Source: Halomonas caseinilytica (GTDB taxonomy: Bacteria; Pseudomonadota; Gammaproteobacteria; Pseudomonadales; Halomonadaceae). From it: 64,000 bases of DNA. Both the position numbers and the translations under genes were made by a program. Below, one piece after another: positions 1-9,106 of the stretch. Every line of letters begins with the position of its first letter. Positions within the stretch are counted from its first letter, which is position 1. The notes beneath the pieces were generated by a model. It ran no database searches. It worked only from the letters and a program-made list of their open reading frames with translations, and was not told where the DNA came from. The DNA lies in assembly GCF_001662305.1 (NCBI RefSeq), contig NZ_BDEP01000015.1:216900-280899 (forward strand), read 5' to 3'.

Positions 1-131
1 TCACCGCCGAACAGGGTCTGGACTAGGTGAGCCGTTTCCTTCGGCGGCAGGCCGGCGAACTCGATCTCGACACCGACTCGGCGAGTCTGGCCGTCATCGT
101 TATCGGGGATGGGTGGCGGTTGCGGCGTCAT
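1..131 (-). CDS. Amidoligase family protein, 5' end only (runs off the left edge)
   Basis: Only the first 43 codons are in the window; the frame reads from an ATG at 129-131 (minus strand) to the left edge without a stop. Residues 17-26 (RRVGVEIEFA) form the characteristic first strand of the putative amidoligase family, enzymes with a glutamine-synthetase-like fold that are thought to form amide or peptide bonds using ATP. The start lies about 100 bp from the divergent MscS gene. The catalytic part is not visible, so function beyond family membership cannot be judged. Confidence 0.6.
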   Translation of the reverse strand, partial: MTPQPPPIPDNDDGQTRRVGVEIEFAGLPPKETAHLVQTLFGG

Positions 132-232
132 GACGGCATCCTGTTGTCAGATTTCGGCAGCCTAACATACGTCTGAACCTCTTTATGTCAGGATATGCCG
201 TTATACCATGACTCTCTGGATGGAGACCGACG

Positions 233-2542
233 TTGCTCATCGTGCATCGCTTCTCGATGGTCCTGCGTGGCCTGTTGACGCTGCTTTTGTTGATGCTGCC
301 GCTGTTCGTGGCGGCGCAGCCCTCGCCATTGTCGAGTCTGGCGAATGCCAAGCAGTCGGAGAATCATGATCCCCAGGCGTTCCAGGCCTCGCTGGACGAG
401 GTCATTTCCACCCTGCAGGACGACACCAAGCGACAGGAACTGCTGGAGAGCCTGGAGGCGTTGCGCCAGGCCAATCAACCGGCGGCCGAGCAGAATGGCA
501 TCACCTCCCAGCAGGGCCTGCTGGGGGCGCTCGCCGACACCTTCAATGAGTTGGGAAAGCAGGCCGAGGCGGGCCGATCGCCTCTGGATGGCTGGCGACT
601 CCAGTTGAGCGAAGGGTGGCGAGACCTTTCCGAGCTGGTGGTACAGACCGGCAATGCCGAGCTGGCGCGCTTCGTCATCGAACTGACCGTGCTGGTGGCG
701 ATCTGGGGCGGCCTGCTGGTGATCTTCATTGCCCTGGGGCGGATGCTGGCCGGGCGTCGTGGCTGGCCATTGGACCTGCCGCGCGAACCCAAGGCGCATC
801 TGCTCGCGATCCATTTCCTGCGGCGCATGCTGCCCTGGGCCTTGGCCTTCGCGTTGACGATGGGCATCGCGCAACTGGTGCCGAGCAGTGCCGGGCGTAC
901 GGGCGCCCTGGTCATTGCTTATGTCGCGCTGTGTGGTCGGACCCTGGCGGTGGTGGTGGAGTCGGTCATCGCGGTGTTCACGCGCGGGCATCGTTTCGTC
1001 GCCGTGCGGATCCTGCAGCATCAGAGCCTGCGGCCGCTGTTCATGATCGGCGCCTTGATTGCCCTGGGCGATGCCCTCAATTCCTCGCGGCTCACCGAAC
1101 TCATCGGCCTCGATCTGGCCAGCCTGTGCTCGGTGCTGGCCAATACCCTGGCGGCCGTGTTGAGTGGACGTTTCATCCTGCGGTTCAAGCGTCCCATCAA
1201 GCACCTGATACGCAATCGGCCCTACTCTCATCGGCGCGAGAAGGGTAGCTCTTCGGAGGTGATCCGGGTGGTGGGCGGCCTCTGGCATGTGCCGGCGCTG
1301 CTGCTGGTGGGTGGTTCGCTGCTGGCGATCTTCGTCACCGGTGGAGATGTCGGTACGGCGCTGGCGCGTTCGATCATTTCCGCCGCCCTGCTGGTGCTGA
1401 CGCTGGTCGTGGCGGGGCTGTTGCGTCGGCATGCCGAGCGGCGCTCGAAGCGCCGGCGCCAGAGCGAGTATCGGCGTCGGCTCGAGCGCTTCGGCTATGC
1501 GCTGGGCCATGCCCTGGCCTGGTTTGCCTTCGCCGAGCTGTCGCTGCAGGTATGGGGCGCTTCCTTGATCGGCATTGGCACCCAAGGGGTGGCCAGCGTG
1601 CGCATCGGCCAGGCGCTGCTGGGTATCGGCTTCACCATTCTGCTGGCCTGGCTGGTGTGGATCTTCGCCGATACGGCGATCCAGCGCGCCTTGGTGTCGT
1701 CGGCCCGCTCCCGTGGGCGTCGGGTCAATCAGGCGCGCGCCCAGACCATCACGCCGATGATCCGCAACGTCATCTTCGCCACCATCGTGATCATTGCCGC
1801 GATCGTCGGGCTTGCCAATCTGGGCGTCAACGTCACGCCGCTGCTGGCGGGTGCCGGTGTGATCGGCCTGGCCATCGGCTTCGGTGCCCAGACCCTGGTG
1901 CAGGATTTGATCACCGGCATCTTCATCCTCATCGAGGACTCCCTGGCGGTGGACGACTTCGTGAAGATCAATGGCCACATGGGCACCGTCGAGGGGCTGA
2001 CCCTGCGCACCGTGAGGCTGCGTGATCTGGATGGCATCGTGCACATCATCACCTTCAGCCGTATCGACTCGATCCATAACATGTCGCGCCAGTTCGGCAT
2101 CGCCCTGATGAAGATCCGCATTCCCTACGACATGAAGATCGACGATGCCATCACGTTGATGCACGAAACCGCCCGGGCGTTGCGACAGGATCCGATGATG
2201 CGCCACCACATCTGGTCGCCGCTGGAGATGCAGGGCATCCATGCGTTCGAGGATGGTTGTCCGATCCTGCGCATGCGCTTTCGCACCGCGCCCGAGATGC
2301 AGTGGGATGTGGCTCGGGCCTTCAATCTGCTGCTCAAGCAGCGCATGGAAGAGCTGGAGATCGATCTTGGCGTGCCGCGCCTCAGCGTCAGCATGGAAGG
2401 GCGTGGCGGTGGCCGGCTCGACGGCAGCAGCGAGCGGGGCGACGAACGGGATGCATCAGGCCGCGATCCCGGTGAGGCGGGTATCGCCGATCCGACCGGC
2501 GCGACCAGTGCCCGTGGCGCCTCGCCGGATCCCGGCACCTGA
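233..2542 (+). CDS. Large mechanosensitive channel of the MscS family (YbiO-like)
   Basis: 769-residue inner membrane channel that would open under membrane tension to release solutes on hypo-osmotic shock. The start is a TTG with a GGAG about 8 nt upstream; an ATG at 257 directly before the hydrophobic signal (MVLRGLLTLLLL) is an alternative. A cleavable-looking signal is followed by a predicted periplasmic Q/N-rich region, then many membrane helices from about residue 140. The MscS pore helix and beta domain are clear at about 525-620 (GAGVIGLAIGFGAQTLVQD, then FILIEDSLAVDDFVKING), followed by the cytoplasmic alpha/beta domain. The last ~50 residues are a Gly/Asp/Arg-rich low-complexity tail. 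The length is close to that of E. coli YbiO, but the exact subfamily is inferred. Confidence 0.9.
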   Translation: MLIVHRFSMVLRGLLTLLLLMLPLFVAAQPSPLSSLANAKQSENHDPQAFQASLDEVISTLQDDTKRQELLESLEALRQANQPAAEQNGITSQQGLLGALADTFNELGKQAEAGRSPLDGWRLQLSEGWRDLSELVVQTGNAELARFVIELTVLVAIWGGLLVIFIALGRMLAGRRGWPLDLPREPKAHLLAIHFLRRMLPWALAFALTMGIAQLVPSSAGRTGALVIAYVALCGRTLAVVVESVIAVFTRGHRFVAVRILQHQSLRPLFMIGALIALGDALNSSRLTELIGLDLASLCSVLANTLAAVLSGRFILRFKRPIKHLIRNRPYSHRREKGSSSEVIRVVGGLWHVPALLLVGGSLLAIFVTGGDVGTALARSIISAALLVLTLVVAGLLRRHAERRSKRRRQSEYRRRLERFGYALGHALAWFAFAELSLQVWGASLIGIGTQGVASVRIGQALLGIGFTILLAWLVWIFADTAIQRALVSSARSRGRRVNQARAQTITPMIRNVIFATIVIIAAIVGLANLGVNVTPLLAGAGVIGLAIGFGAQTLVQDLITGIFILIEDSLAVDDFVKINGHMGTVEGLTLRTVRLRDLDGIVHIITFSRIDSIHNMSRQFGIALMKIRIPYDMKIDDAITLMHETARALRQDPMMRHHIWSPLEMQGIHAFEDGCPILRMRFRTAPEMQWDVARAFNLLLKQRMEELEIDLGVPRLSVSMEGRGGGRLDGSSERGDERDASGRDPGEAGIADPTGATSARGASPDPGT

Positions 2543-2581
2543 TAGCGGCCTCTCCTCGGGGCTTCTCGCCTGTGCATGATC

Positions 2582-2604
2582 GGGCCCGGCCAAGTGCCGG
2601 GCCC
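2582..2604 (+). terminator. Hairpin after the MscS gene
   Basis: A 9-bp perfect GC-only stem (GGGCCCGGC / GCCGGGCCC) with a 5-nt loop lies 40 bp after the MscS stop. There is no proper T run after it, so it could be a weak intrinsic terminator or a transcript-stabilising hairpin. Confidence 0.45.
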
Positions 2605-2691
2605 GGTCGCGCTTCGGTCATTTCTCGGTTGTGACATGCTGCGTCGGGCAATGTGAAGGCTTGGCGTCAGATGCGACCATGGTGGTAGTAG

Positions 2692-2724
2692 GTAAACGTT
2701 TACTCTAAGGGCGTAAGCGTTTAC
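2692..2724. promoter_or_regulatory. Tandem LacI-family operators upstream of the thuA-like operon
   Basis: Two 12-bp palindromic elements, GTAAACGTTTAC at 2692-2703 (perfect) and GTAAGCGTTTAC at 2713-2724 (one mismatch), are centred 21 bp apart, i.e. two helical turns. This is the classic LacI/GalR-family operator core with a central CG. They lie about 70-100 bp before the ThuA start, and a LacI-family regulator is the third gene of the cluster, so autoregulated control of the cluster is the natural reading. Confidence 0.8.
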
Positions 2725-2792
2725 TTTTTAGATGTCACTGACATCGGCGGTATCGACATCATCCATCAGGCCATGCCAGGAGGAACCAAGCC

Positions 2793-3572
2793 ATGACGAT
2801 CAAGGTTACGGTCTGGGGCGAGAACGTCCACGAACAGACCAACGAGGTGGTAGCGCGCATCTATCCCGAGGGTATGCATGCCTGCATCGCCGCCGGGCTC
2901 AACGAGGACCCGCAGATCGAGGCCCGCGCCGTCACTCTGCAGGACCCCGAGCAGGGGCTGCCCGAAGCGCTGCTCGAGGATACCGACGTGTTGCTGTGGT
3001 GGGGGCATGCCGCCCATGGCGACGTTCGTGACGAGACCGTCGACCGGGTTCAGGCCCGGGTGCTGCAAGGCATGGGGCTGCTGGTGCTGCACTCTGCCCA
3101 CTACTCCAGGATCTTCAAGCGCCTGATGGGTACCACCTGTTCGCTGAAGTGGCGCGAGGCCGGCGAGCGTGAGCGGCTGTGGGTCGTCAATCCCGGCCAT
3201 CCGATCGTCCAGGGCCTGGGCAACTACCTCGAGCTGCCGCATAGCGAGATGTACGGCGAGCCCTTCGCGGTGCCCAACCCCGACGAGGTCGTGTTCATCA
3301 GCGCCTTCGAAGGCGGTGAGGTGTTCCGCTCCGGACTCACCTATAAGCGCGGCAACGGCAAGATCTTCTACTTCGGCCCCGGTCACGAGACCTATCCGAT
3401 CTACTACGACGAGCAGGTGCGCCGGGTCCTCAAGAACGGCGTGAAGTGGGCGTGCCCGGAAGGCTCGCGTTGGATCGACAGCTGCCCCAACGTGCCGCCC
3501 GACCAGGCGCCGAACCCGGTGGAAGTGAAGGGCGAAGGTCTGCACAAACCGGGTGAGGAGGGCTTCAAGTGA
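2793..3572 (+). CDS. ThuA-domain protein (trehalose-utilisation type)
   Basis: 259-residue cytosolic protein of the ThuA family, which has a glutamine-amidotransferase-like fold and in rhizobia takes part in conversion of trehalose/maltose-like disaccharides to 3-keto derivatives. Recognisable features are [11 protein letters not shown] at the N-terminus, [21 protein letters not shown] and the C-terminal [16 protein letters not shown]. An AGGAGG Shine-Dalgarno lies about 8 nt before the ATG. It overlaps the next gene (an NAD-dependent dehydrogenase) by one base (TGATG), which supports a joint role in sugar oxidation. The true substrate is not determinable from sequence. Confidence 0.88.
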   Translation: MTIKVTVWGENVHEQTNEVVARIYPEGMHACIAAGLNEDPQIEARAVTLQDPEQGLPEALLEDTDVLLWWGHAAHGDVRDETVDRVQARVLQGMGLLVLHSAHYSRIFKRLMGTTCSLKWREAGERERLWVVNPGHPIVQGLGNYLELPHSEMYGEPFAVPNPDEVVFISAFEGGEVFRSGLTYKRGNGKIFYFGPGHETYPIYYDEQVRRVLKNGVKWACPEGSRWIDSCPNVPPDQAPNPVEVKGEGLHKPGEEGFK

Positions 3573-4642
3573 TGCGTCTGGCGATCATCGGCGCCGGCGG
3601 CATGGCCGGCCAGCACGCCCAGCGGTTCCAGGAGATCGCGGATGTCGAGGTCGTGGCGGTCTGCGACCTGGATGGCGACAAGGCACGTACCTTTGCCGCC
3701 GAGCACGGCATTTCCGCGGTCTACACCGATCTCGAGGCCATGCTGGCCCGCGACGACATCGATGCGGTGAGCAATGTCACCCCGGACGGGGTGCACAAGG
3801 CGACAACACTTGCCGCCATCGCCGCCGGCAAGCATGTCCTCTGCGAGAAGCCCCTGGCCACCAATGCCACCGATGCTGACGAGATGGCGGCGGCGGCCCG
3901 CGAAGCCGGCGTGATCAACATGGTCAACCTTAGCTATCGCGACGCCCCGGCGATCCAGCTCGCCCGCGAGCTGGTCGCCGAAGGCCGGCTGGGGCGGGTG
4001 ATGCACGTTGATGCCAGCTATCGCCAGAGTTGGCTGGTGAGCGATGCCTGGGGGCGCTGGGATCAGGACAGCCAGTGGCTGTGGCGCCTCTCCGAAGCGC
4101 ACGGCAGCAAGGGGGTACTGGGCGACGTGGGAGTGCACATCCTCGACTTCGCCAGCTTCCCGGTAGGCGACATCGCCGCGGTGACCTGCCGCCTAAAGTG
4201 CTTCGACAAGGCTCCGGACAATTGCATCGGCGAGTATTCCCTCGACGCCAACGACAGCGCTTTGATGCAGGTGGAATTCGCCGGTGGCGCGCTGGGCACC
4301 GTTCAGGCCACCCGTTGGGCCACCGGCCATCACAACTCGCTGACGCTCTCGGTCCATGGCGATCGCGGTGCGCTGCGCGTCGACCTCGATGCGGCGCGTG
4401 ACCGGGTGCAGGTGTGCCTAGGCGAGGACGTCCATCCTGCGCGTTGGGTCGACATCACGGCGCCGCCTACGCCGAGCATCTATCAGCGTTTCGTCGATAG
4501 TATCGAAAGCGGCGTCAACGACCAGCCCGACTTCGCCCGCGGCGCGGTCTTGCAGCGTGTGCTGGATGCCTGTTTCGACTCCGACGCTCGAGGCGGCATC
4601 CTGCACCTGGAGGCGCAGGCCCTCCAGAGCCCGTCTGCCTGA
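3572..4642 (+). CDS. Gfo/Idh/MocA family NAD(P)-dependent oxidoreductase
   Basis: 356-residue dehydrogenase. The N-terminal Rossmann fold shows IIGAGGMAGQHA (residues 5-16) and the family EKP signature at residues 92-94; the C-terminal domain is the Gfo/Idh beta sheet with the DVGVHILDF segment carrying the probable catalytic Asp/His. The start is the ATG at 3572, overlapping the ThuA stop; a GTG one codon earlier is less likely. By analogy with ThuA/ThuB-like pairs it probably oxidises a sugar or sugar derivative with NAD(P). The specific substrate is unknown. Confidence 0.88.
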   Translation: MRLAIIGAGGMAGQHAQRFQEIADVEVVAVCDLDGDKARTFAAEHGISAVYTDLEAMLARDDIDAVSNVTPDGVHKATTLAAIAAGKHVLCEKPLATNATDADEMAAAAREAGVINMVNLSYRDAPAIQLARELVAEGRLGRVMHVDASYRQSWLVSDAWGRWDQDSQWLWRLSEAHGSKGVLGDVGVHILDFASFPVGDIAAVTCRLKCFDKAPDNCIGEYSLDANDSALMQVEFAGGALGTVQATRWATGHHNSLTLSVHGDRGALRVDLDAARDRVQVCLGEDVHPARWVDITAPPTPSIYQRFVDSIESGVNDQPDFARGAVLQRVLDACFDSDARGGILHLEAQALQSPSA

Positions 4643-4792
4643 GCCGTATCGGCCCGCTGATATTCATCATGGCCCGCCATGCCGGGGCGGTGAGTGAGGC
4701 GCTGTCGCAGCGATTCGTCCGATCGGGCACAATCGGTGGCCGCAGAGAATGGCGGTTGGCGCGAGGCCGGCCGCCCGGTGACGAGGCAGGCG

Positions 4793-5764
4793 ATGAGCAG
4801 ACAACCGTCGAAGACGGCCAACATTCGGGAAATCGCACGGCGGGCGGGCGTCTCCATCGCCTCGGTCAGCCGCGCGCTCAACGACAAGCCAGGCATCAGC
4901 GAGGCGTTGCGCGAGCGTATCCTCACCATCAGCCGCGACGTCGAGTACCGGCCCAGTGCCGCTGCCCGCCAGTTGATCAGCGGCAAGGCCGCGGTGGTGG
5001 GTATCTCGCTGGGGCGTCGCGACTTCGAGTTGCGGCCTTACTACATCCTGCTCTACCAGCACCTGACCGTGGCGCTGCACCGCCAGGGCATGGTACCGAT
5101 CTTCTTCGCCCACGACCGCACGGCGACCCTGCCCGAACAGGCCGGCGCCGCCATCCTGCTCGGTGAGTTCGCCGACGACCCGCGTCCCGAACTGATGAGG
5201 TCTCACCGCGTGCCCTTCGTGCGCATCGGACTGGCCGGTGAGGGATTCTCGGTGGCGCCGGAGGATCGTCACGGCATCTACCTGGCCACCCGCCACCTGA
5301 TCGAGAAAGGGCGTCGGCGCATCGCCTTCGTCGGCGACGAGCTGACGAGCCCTCACAGCCAGCACCGCCTGGACGGCTATCGCCAGGCGCTCGACGAGGC
5401 TGGCTTCGAGGCCGAACTGATCGACATCCCGCCCAACCTGGACCCGGCCCTGACCGGTTACCGCTGGCTGAGTCGGCGCCTCGATCGGGAGCCACGGGCC
5501 TATGACGGCCTGGTCTGCGAGACCGACGAGCTTGCCCGGGGCTGTCTGACGGCCCTGGAAGATCATGGCCTGAACGTACCCGGCGAGGTGGCGGTCACCG
5601 GCTTCGACGACCTGCCGACCCTGGCCGAAGGTCTGACCACGGTGCGCCAGGACATCGCCGGTATTGCCGCCATGAGCGTCGACCTGCTGGGAGAGGCCCA
5701 GGCAGGCAAGCCGCCGCGACATGTCTCGATGCCGGTGGAACTGGTGGTTCGCGAGACCGGTTGA
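4793..5764 (+). CDS. LacI-family transcriptional regulator
   Basis: 323-residue repressor: an N-terminal helix-turn-helix (NIREIARRAGVSIASVSRAL, about residues 10-29) followed by a hinge and a periplasmic-binding-protein-like sensor domain ending in TGFDDLPTLAEGLTTVRQD. The frame is open from 4694, but the ATG at 4793 is chosen because the LacI fold starts right after it and a GAGGCAGG lies just upstream. As third gene of the ThuA cluster it is the likely ligand of the two operators at 2692-2724, giving substrate-induced derepression and autoregulation. The inducer is probably the sugar handled by the upstream enzymes (inference). Confidence 0.9.
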   Translation: MSRQPSKTANIREIARRAGVSIASVSRALNDKPGISEALRERILTISRDVEYRPSAAARQLISGKAAVVGISLGRRDFELRPYYILLYQHLTVALHRQGMVPIFFAHDRTATLPEQAGAAILLGEFADDPRPELMRSHRVPFVRIGLAGEGFSVAPEDRHGIYLATRHLIEKGRRRIAFVGDELTSPHSQHRLDGYRQALDEAGFEAELIDIPPNLDPALTGYRWLSRRLDREPRAYDGLVCETDELARGCLTALEDHGLNVPGEVAVTGFDDLPTLAEGLTTVRQDIAGIAAMSVDLLGEAQAGKPPRHVSMPVELVVRETG

Positions 5765-5827
5765 ACGGAGGTGCGGCTGGCAGTACTGGCGGCTCGCACC
5801 GTACCCTGAGAGCAGGAGGACACCATC

Positions 5828-6193
5828 ATGCGATCGCTGATCCAGACATTGCTGGCGCCGGTGGTATGGGTGGCCGAGAAGCTCGGCACCCGCCGCGAAG
5901 TCGTGCGCGACGAATCCGAGCAGGCCCGGACTGACCAGGCCTGCGAGAGTCTGGCGCTCTACCAGTTCTGGAGTTGCCCCTACTGCGTGCGGGTGCGTCG
6001 CGAGCTTACTCGTCTCGCCCTGACGATCGAGATTCGCGACATCCGGCTCGACCCCGAACATCGTCGGGCATTGCTGGAAGGCGGCGGCAAGGCGCAGGTG
6101 CCCTGCCTGCGCATCGAAGAGGGCGGTGAGACACGCTGGCTGTACGAATCCAGCGACATCATCGACTACCTGCGTCGACGCTTCGGTGAATAG
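5828..6193 (+). CDS. Glutaredoxin / GST N-terminal domain protein with CPYC motif
   Basis: 121-residue protein with an N-terminal extension (a hydrophobic first 15 residues, then a charged linker) and a thioredoxin-fold domain from about residue 42. The redox motif C50-P-Y-C53 is the dithiol glutaredoxin signature; the cis-proline loop is seen as KAQVPCLRI, and the C-terminus YESSDIIDYLRRRF is the usual GSH-binding end. It probably reduces disulfides or glutathionylated proteins. It has a strong AGGAGG-type ribosome site and appears to be transcribed alone or by readthrough from the LacI gene. Confidence 0.82.
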   Translation: MRSLIQTLLAPVVWVAEKLGTRREVVRDESEQARTDQACESLALYQFWSCPYCVRVRRELTRLALTIEIRDIRLDPEHRRALLEGGGKAQVPCLRIEEGGETRWLYESSDIIDYLRRRFGE

Positions 6194-6312
6194 AGACGTT
6201 TGATTTCCAATGAAACTCTTGGTCGAGGCTCCGTTCTCGGCCGGCAGTAGACACTCGCTGGACGTCGCTATGACTGCCTTCATTCACTTCGCCTGAAGGC
6301 TGAACGTCGTTC

Positions 6313-6341
6313 CGCCAACGACCCATCATGGGCCGTTGGCG
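6313..6341. terminator. Bidirectional hairpin between convergent genes
   Basis: An inverted repeat with 8-bp outer arms (CGCCAACG / CGTTGGCG) and an inner CCCAT/ATGGG sits between the glutaredoxin gene (plus) and the dienelactone hydrolase gene (minus). It probably ends both transcripts, although T runs are lacking. Confidence 0.5.
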
Positions 6342-6362
6342 CAAAGCGGTGAATGTGAGTCC

Positions 6363-7103
6363 TTACAGCGTTTCTTCCAGGAGCGTGGCGAGTCGCTTGT
6401 GGTGCAGGGCGTCGTCGGCGGCGTCATAGGATGGGGCGTCCTTGGCAGTGAAGCCGTGGGCGGCGCCCTTGTAGAGCTCGGTGGTGAAGTGCACGCCGGC
6501 GGCAGCCAGGGCTTCGTCCATGCGGGCGATCTGCTCGGCGGGCAGCAGTTCGTCCTTGTCGGCGTGGCCGAAGTAGACGCGCGCTTCGATGGTATCGACC
6601 TTGCCCACAGGGCTCGAGGCGTCGTCGGCCTTCGCCAGGTTGGCCGAGTGGAAGCCGGCTGCGGCGGCCACGCGGTCGGGGTGCTCGGCCGCCATGCGCA
6701 GTGCGAAGGCGCCGGTCATGCAGTAGCCGACGACCCCCAGCTTGCCGCCTGCGAATTCGGCCTCGGCATCGAGGCATTCGAGCAGGGCGATGAAATCACG
6801 GGATTGCGTCTCGGGCGTGAGGTGGCCGGCATACTCGACCAGGGTTGGGCGCACGTCCGGGTCGCGGAAGGATTTGCCTTCCGGCACGATCTCGCCGGTC
6901 GCATCGCGGTAGTAGACGTTGGGCATCAGCACGGCGTAGCCGTTGTCCGCGATCCGCTGGGCCTTTTCATGATAGCAGGGGCGAAGGCCGCCGATGTCGG
7001 TGAACAGCACCACGGCCGGCAACGGGCCGTCAGCGTTGTCGGGCGTGAAGATGAGAGCGTCGATGGTGCCGTCAGCGGCGGGAATATCGATGGCGCGAGA
7101 CAT
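6363..7103 (-). CDS. Dienelactone hydrolase family protein
   Basis: 246-residue alpha/beta hydrolase. The nucleophile elbow GYCMTG carries Cys128 in place of serine, as in true dienelactone hydrolases; the acid is Asp182 or Asp184 (HADKDELLP) and the base His216 (GAAHGF). The family hydrolyses dienelactone in chloroaromatic degradation, but most genomic members are general carboxylesterases of unknown substrate, and no ring-cleavage genes are nearby. The oxyanion/substrate loop PNVYYRDATG is typical. It is transcribed by itself toward the glutaredoxin gene. Confidence 0.85.
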   Translation of the reverse strand: MSRAIDIPAADGTIDALIFTPDNADGPLPAVVLFTDIGGLRPCYHEKAQRIADNGYAVLMPNVYYRDATGEIVPEGKSFRDPDVRPTLVEYAGHLTPETQSRDFIALLECLDAEAEFAGGKLGVVGYCMTGAFALRMAAEHPDRVAAAAGFHSANLAKADDASSPVGKVDTIEARVYFGHADKDELLPAEQIARMDEALAAAGVHFTTELYKGAAHGFTAKDAPSYDAADDALHHKRLATLLEETL

Positions 7104-7175
7104 GAGAGGCTCCGGATGGTCGATGGCGGATGGATATCATCAGGGGCGAATGTCATGGCCCCGTTGGCGAGGCCG

Positions 7176-7496
7176 TCACGGCTCCGCACCGATGGTCAAG
7201 CGCAGCGCTTGCAGCCCACCGAGCTCGAGACGGGTTTCCTCCGAGAACAGCGGGTGGCCGTGGAGGCCCAGGTCGACGGTGGCGGAAGCGCCCTGGTAGC
7301 GTACCTCGGCGGTGATACGGGCCTCGGTGCCTAGAGGTGCCAGCGGCCCGTAGTCGATGCCGTCCACTTCCACGGTGCCAAGGCCAATGTCGGTGATGGC
7401 CTGGGCGACGTCATCCTTCAGCGCCATGCCGTAGGTGACATAGAGCCCGCCATAGGCCAGGGCGATGATCACGATCAGGGAGAGAAGACGGCCCAT
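7176..7496 (-). CDS. Small conserved membrane-anchored protein, function unknown
   Basis: 106 residues. An N-terminal hydrophobic stretch (about residues 4-24, LLSLIVIIALAYGGLYVTYG) looks like a signal anchor; the remainder is a compact, predicted beta-rich domain (VEVDGIDYGPLAPLGTEARI and onward) facing the periplasm. No family was recognised. It lies directly after the gamma-glutamylcyclotransferase-like gene on the same strand, with a 27-bp gap, so the two may be co-transcribed. Confidence 0.7.
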   Translation of the reverse strand: MGRLLSLIVIIALAYGGLYVTYGMALKDDVAQAITDIGLGTVEVDGIDYGPLAPLGTEARITAEVRYQGASATVDLGLHGHPLFSEETRLELGGLQALRLTIGAEP

Positions 7497-7523
7497 CGTG
7501 GGTTTCCTCGTCGAAAGCGTGGG

Positions 7524-7928
7524 TCAGGTAGCGGATGGTTGGAGGGGCGGCCAGCCGCCTTCGCGAATCGCCGGGCAACTGTCGACGTCGTGATTGTAGA
7601 GGTAGAGCCAGGCGGGTCCGAAGGACGTGGCGTGAATGGCGCGGTCGTACATGCCCGATGCCGGGGCGCGCACGCGATAGTCCTCCAGGCGGTCGAGACC
7701 GGCAAAGGTGCGCGCGTCGACGCGGTAGACCTCGACCTCCACGCCGCGGGAGGGTTCGGCCTTGGCGCCTGGGCAATGGCCGAGGTCATAGAGCGTCGCG
7801 CTGGTGAGTCGGTCGCGACCGACGAAGGTGGCGCCTTCCAGCCAGTGGTGGTTGCGCAGGCCGCGCTTGAGAGTGCCATAGACGGCCACCAGAGGCGTTC
7901 GGGTAATGGCAAGGGCGGGGCTGTGCAT
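7524..7928 (-). CDS. Gamma-glutamylcyclotransferase-like (AIG2/GGCT fold) protein
   Basis: 134-residue protein of the gamma-glutamylcyclotransferase superfamily. The signature VAVYGTLKRGLRNHHWL sits at about residues 13-30, and the second motif LDRLEDYRV carries the presumed catalytic Glu. Members convert gamma-glutamyl-amino acids or gamma-glutamylamines to 5-oxoproline. The family assignment is strong and the substrate unknown. It lies 21 bp downstream of cdd on the same strand and may be a distal passenger of the deo transcript. Confidence 0.82.
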   Translation of the reverse strand: MHSPALAITRTPLVAVYGTLKRGLRNHHWLEGATFVGRDRLTSATLYDLGHCPGAKAEPSRGVEVEVYRVDARTFAGLDRLEDYRVRAPASGMYDRAIHATSFGPAWLYLYNHDVDSCPAIREGGWPPLQPSAT

Positions 7929-7949
7929 GGGCCTTCGCTCTTCGATGTT

Positions 7950-8375
7950 TCAGACAATGCCCAGATTATCGGGCCCGAAGGCGTCCGGCAGCAACTCGTC
8001 CATGGTGTAGCGGCGCAGCGGCGTGCCCTCGGCGTCGACCACGCGGATCCGCGTCTCGGCACTCGCGAACTCGCGGATGCGCTGGCGGCAGTCGCCGCAG
8101 GGCGTGCACAGGTGCTGGCCGGGCCCGATCACGTAGACCTCGTGCAGGTGCCGTTCGCCGGCGCTGGCCATGGCGGCGATGGCCGAGGCTTCGGCGCACA
8201 GCCCCTTGTAGTGGGCCACCTCGACGTTGGCGCCGGCATAGCGGGTGCCGCTTTCGCTGATGACCAGGGCGCCCACCGGATGGTTTGAGTAGGGGACATA
8301 GGCGCGGTCGCGCACTGCGATCAGTGTCTCGACGATGTCCTGGGGAATGACGTCGTGATCGATGGCGTCGCTCAT
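7950..8375 (-). CDS. cdd: Cytidine deaminase
   Basis: 141-residue zinc enzyme deaminating cytidine and deoxycytidine to uridine and deoxyuridine. Zn ligands are Cys60 (in CAEASA, with catalytic Glu62) and Cys93/Cys96 in PCGDC, the homotetrameric Cdd pattern; length is typical of the short class. Its ATG overlaps the deoD stop by 4 bases (ATGA), so it is translationally coupled as the last clear member of the nucleoside catabolic operon, feeding pyrimidine nucleosides into the deo pathway. Confidence 0.93.
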   Translation of the reverse strand: MSDAIDHDVIPQDIVETLIAVRDRAYVPYSNHPVGALVISESGTRYAGANVEVAHYKGLCAEASAIAAMASAGERHLHEVYVIGPGQHLCTPCGDCRQRIREFASAETRIRVVDAEGTPLRRYTMDELLPDAFGPDNLGIV

Positions 8376-9106
8376 GCGTTGGCCTCCCGGGTGGCATCGT
8401 CGCGCAGCACGCTGTCCAGGGCGATGCGCATCATGTCGTCGAAGGTGGTGGCGCGCTCGTCGCTGGACAGCGAGTCGCCCTTGACGATGTGGTCCGAGAC
8501 CGTGCAGATGGTCGCGGCCCGGGCACCGTACTCGGCGGCCACGCCGTACAGGCCGGCGGCTTCCATCTCCACGCCGACGATGCCGTAGCGGCGCATCATC
8601 TCGACCATCTCGGGACGCGGGTCGTAGAAGAGATCGGCAGAGAAGATGTTGCCGACCTTGACCGGCACGCCGTGCTCACGGGCGGCATCCACGGCATGGC
8701 GGGTCAGCTCGAAGTCGGCGATGGCGCCCAGATCGTTGCCCAGGAAGCGAGTGCGATTGACGCCGGAATCGGTGCTCGCGCCCATGCCGATCACCACGTC
8801 GCGTACCGCCACGTCGTCGCGCACCGCACCGCAGGAGCCGACCCGGATCAGACGCTTGACGTCGAACTCGGTGATCAGTTCCTTGGCGTAGATCGAGATC
8901 GAGGGGATGCCCATGCCATGGCCCATTACCGAGATCTCGCGACCCCGGTAGGTGCCGGTATAGCCGTACATGTTGCGGACCTCGTTGACGAGCCGTGCAT
9001 CGTCGAGGAAGGTCTCGGCGATGTAGCGGGCGCGCAGCGGGTCGCCGGGCATCAGTACGGTGTCGGCGAAATCGCCGCGCTCAGCCTTGATGTGGGGAGT
9101 CGCCAT
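8372..9106 (-). CDS. deoD: Purine-nucleoside phosphorylase (DeoD type)
   Basis: 244-residue hexameric purine-nucleoside phosphorylase splitting purine (deoxy)ribonucleosides with phosphate to base plus (deoxy)ribose 1-phosphate. Recognisable motifs: [13 protein letters not shown] (phosphate site), [20 protein letters not shown], and [13 protein letters not shown] with the ribose-binding Glu; the acid Asp lies in [11 protein letters not shown]. Length is almost identical to E. coli DeoD. It overlaps deoB by one base (TAATG) and cdd by four, in the middle of the deo operon. Confidence 0.95.
   Translation of the reverse strand: MATPHIKAERGDFADTVLMPGDPLRARYIAETFLDDARLVNEVRNMYGYTGTYRGREISVMGHGMGIPSISIYAKELITEFDVKRLIRVGSCGAVRDDVAVRDVVIGMGASTDSGVNRTRFLGNDLGAIADFELTRHAVDAAREHGVPVKVGNIFSADLFYDPRPEMVEMMRRYGIVGVEMEAAGLYGVAAEYGARAATICTVSDHIVKGDSLSSDERATTFDDMMRIALDSVLRDDATREANA

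Noticed and set aside
188..2242. 684-residue open frame antisense to the MscS gene
   Set aside because: Composition is dominated by Gln, Arg, His and Asp, typical of the antisense frame of a GC-rich gene; no domain and the MscS gene explains the region.
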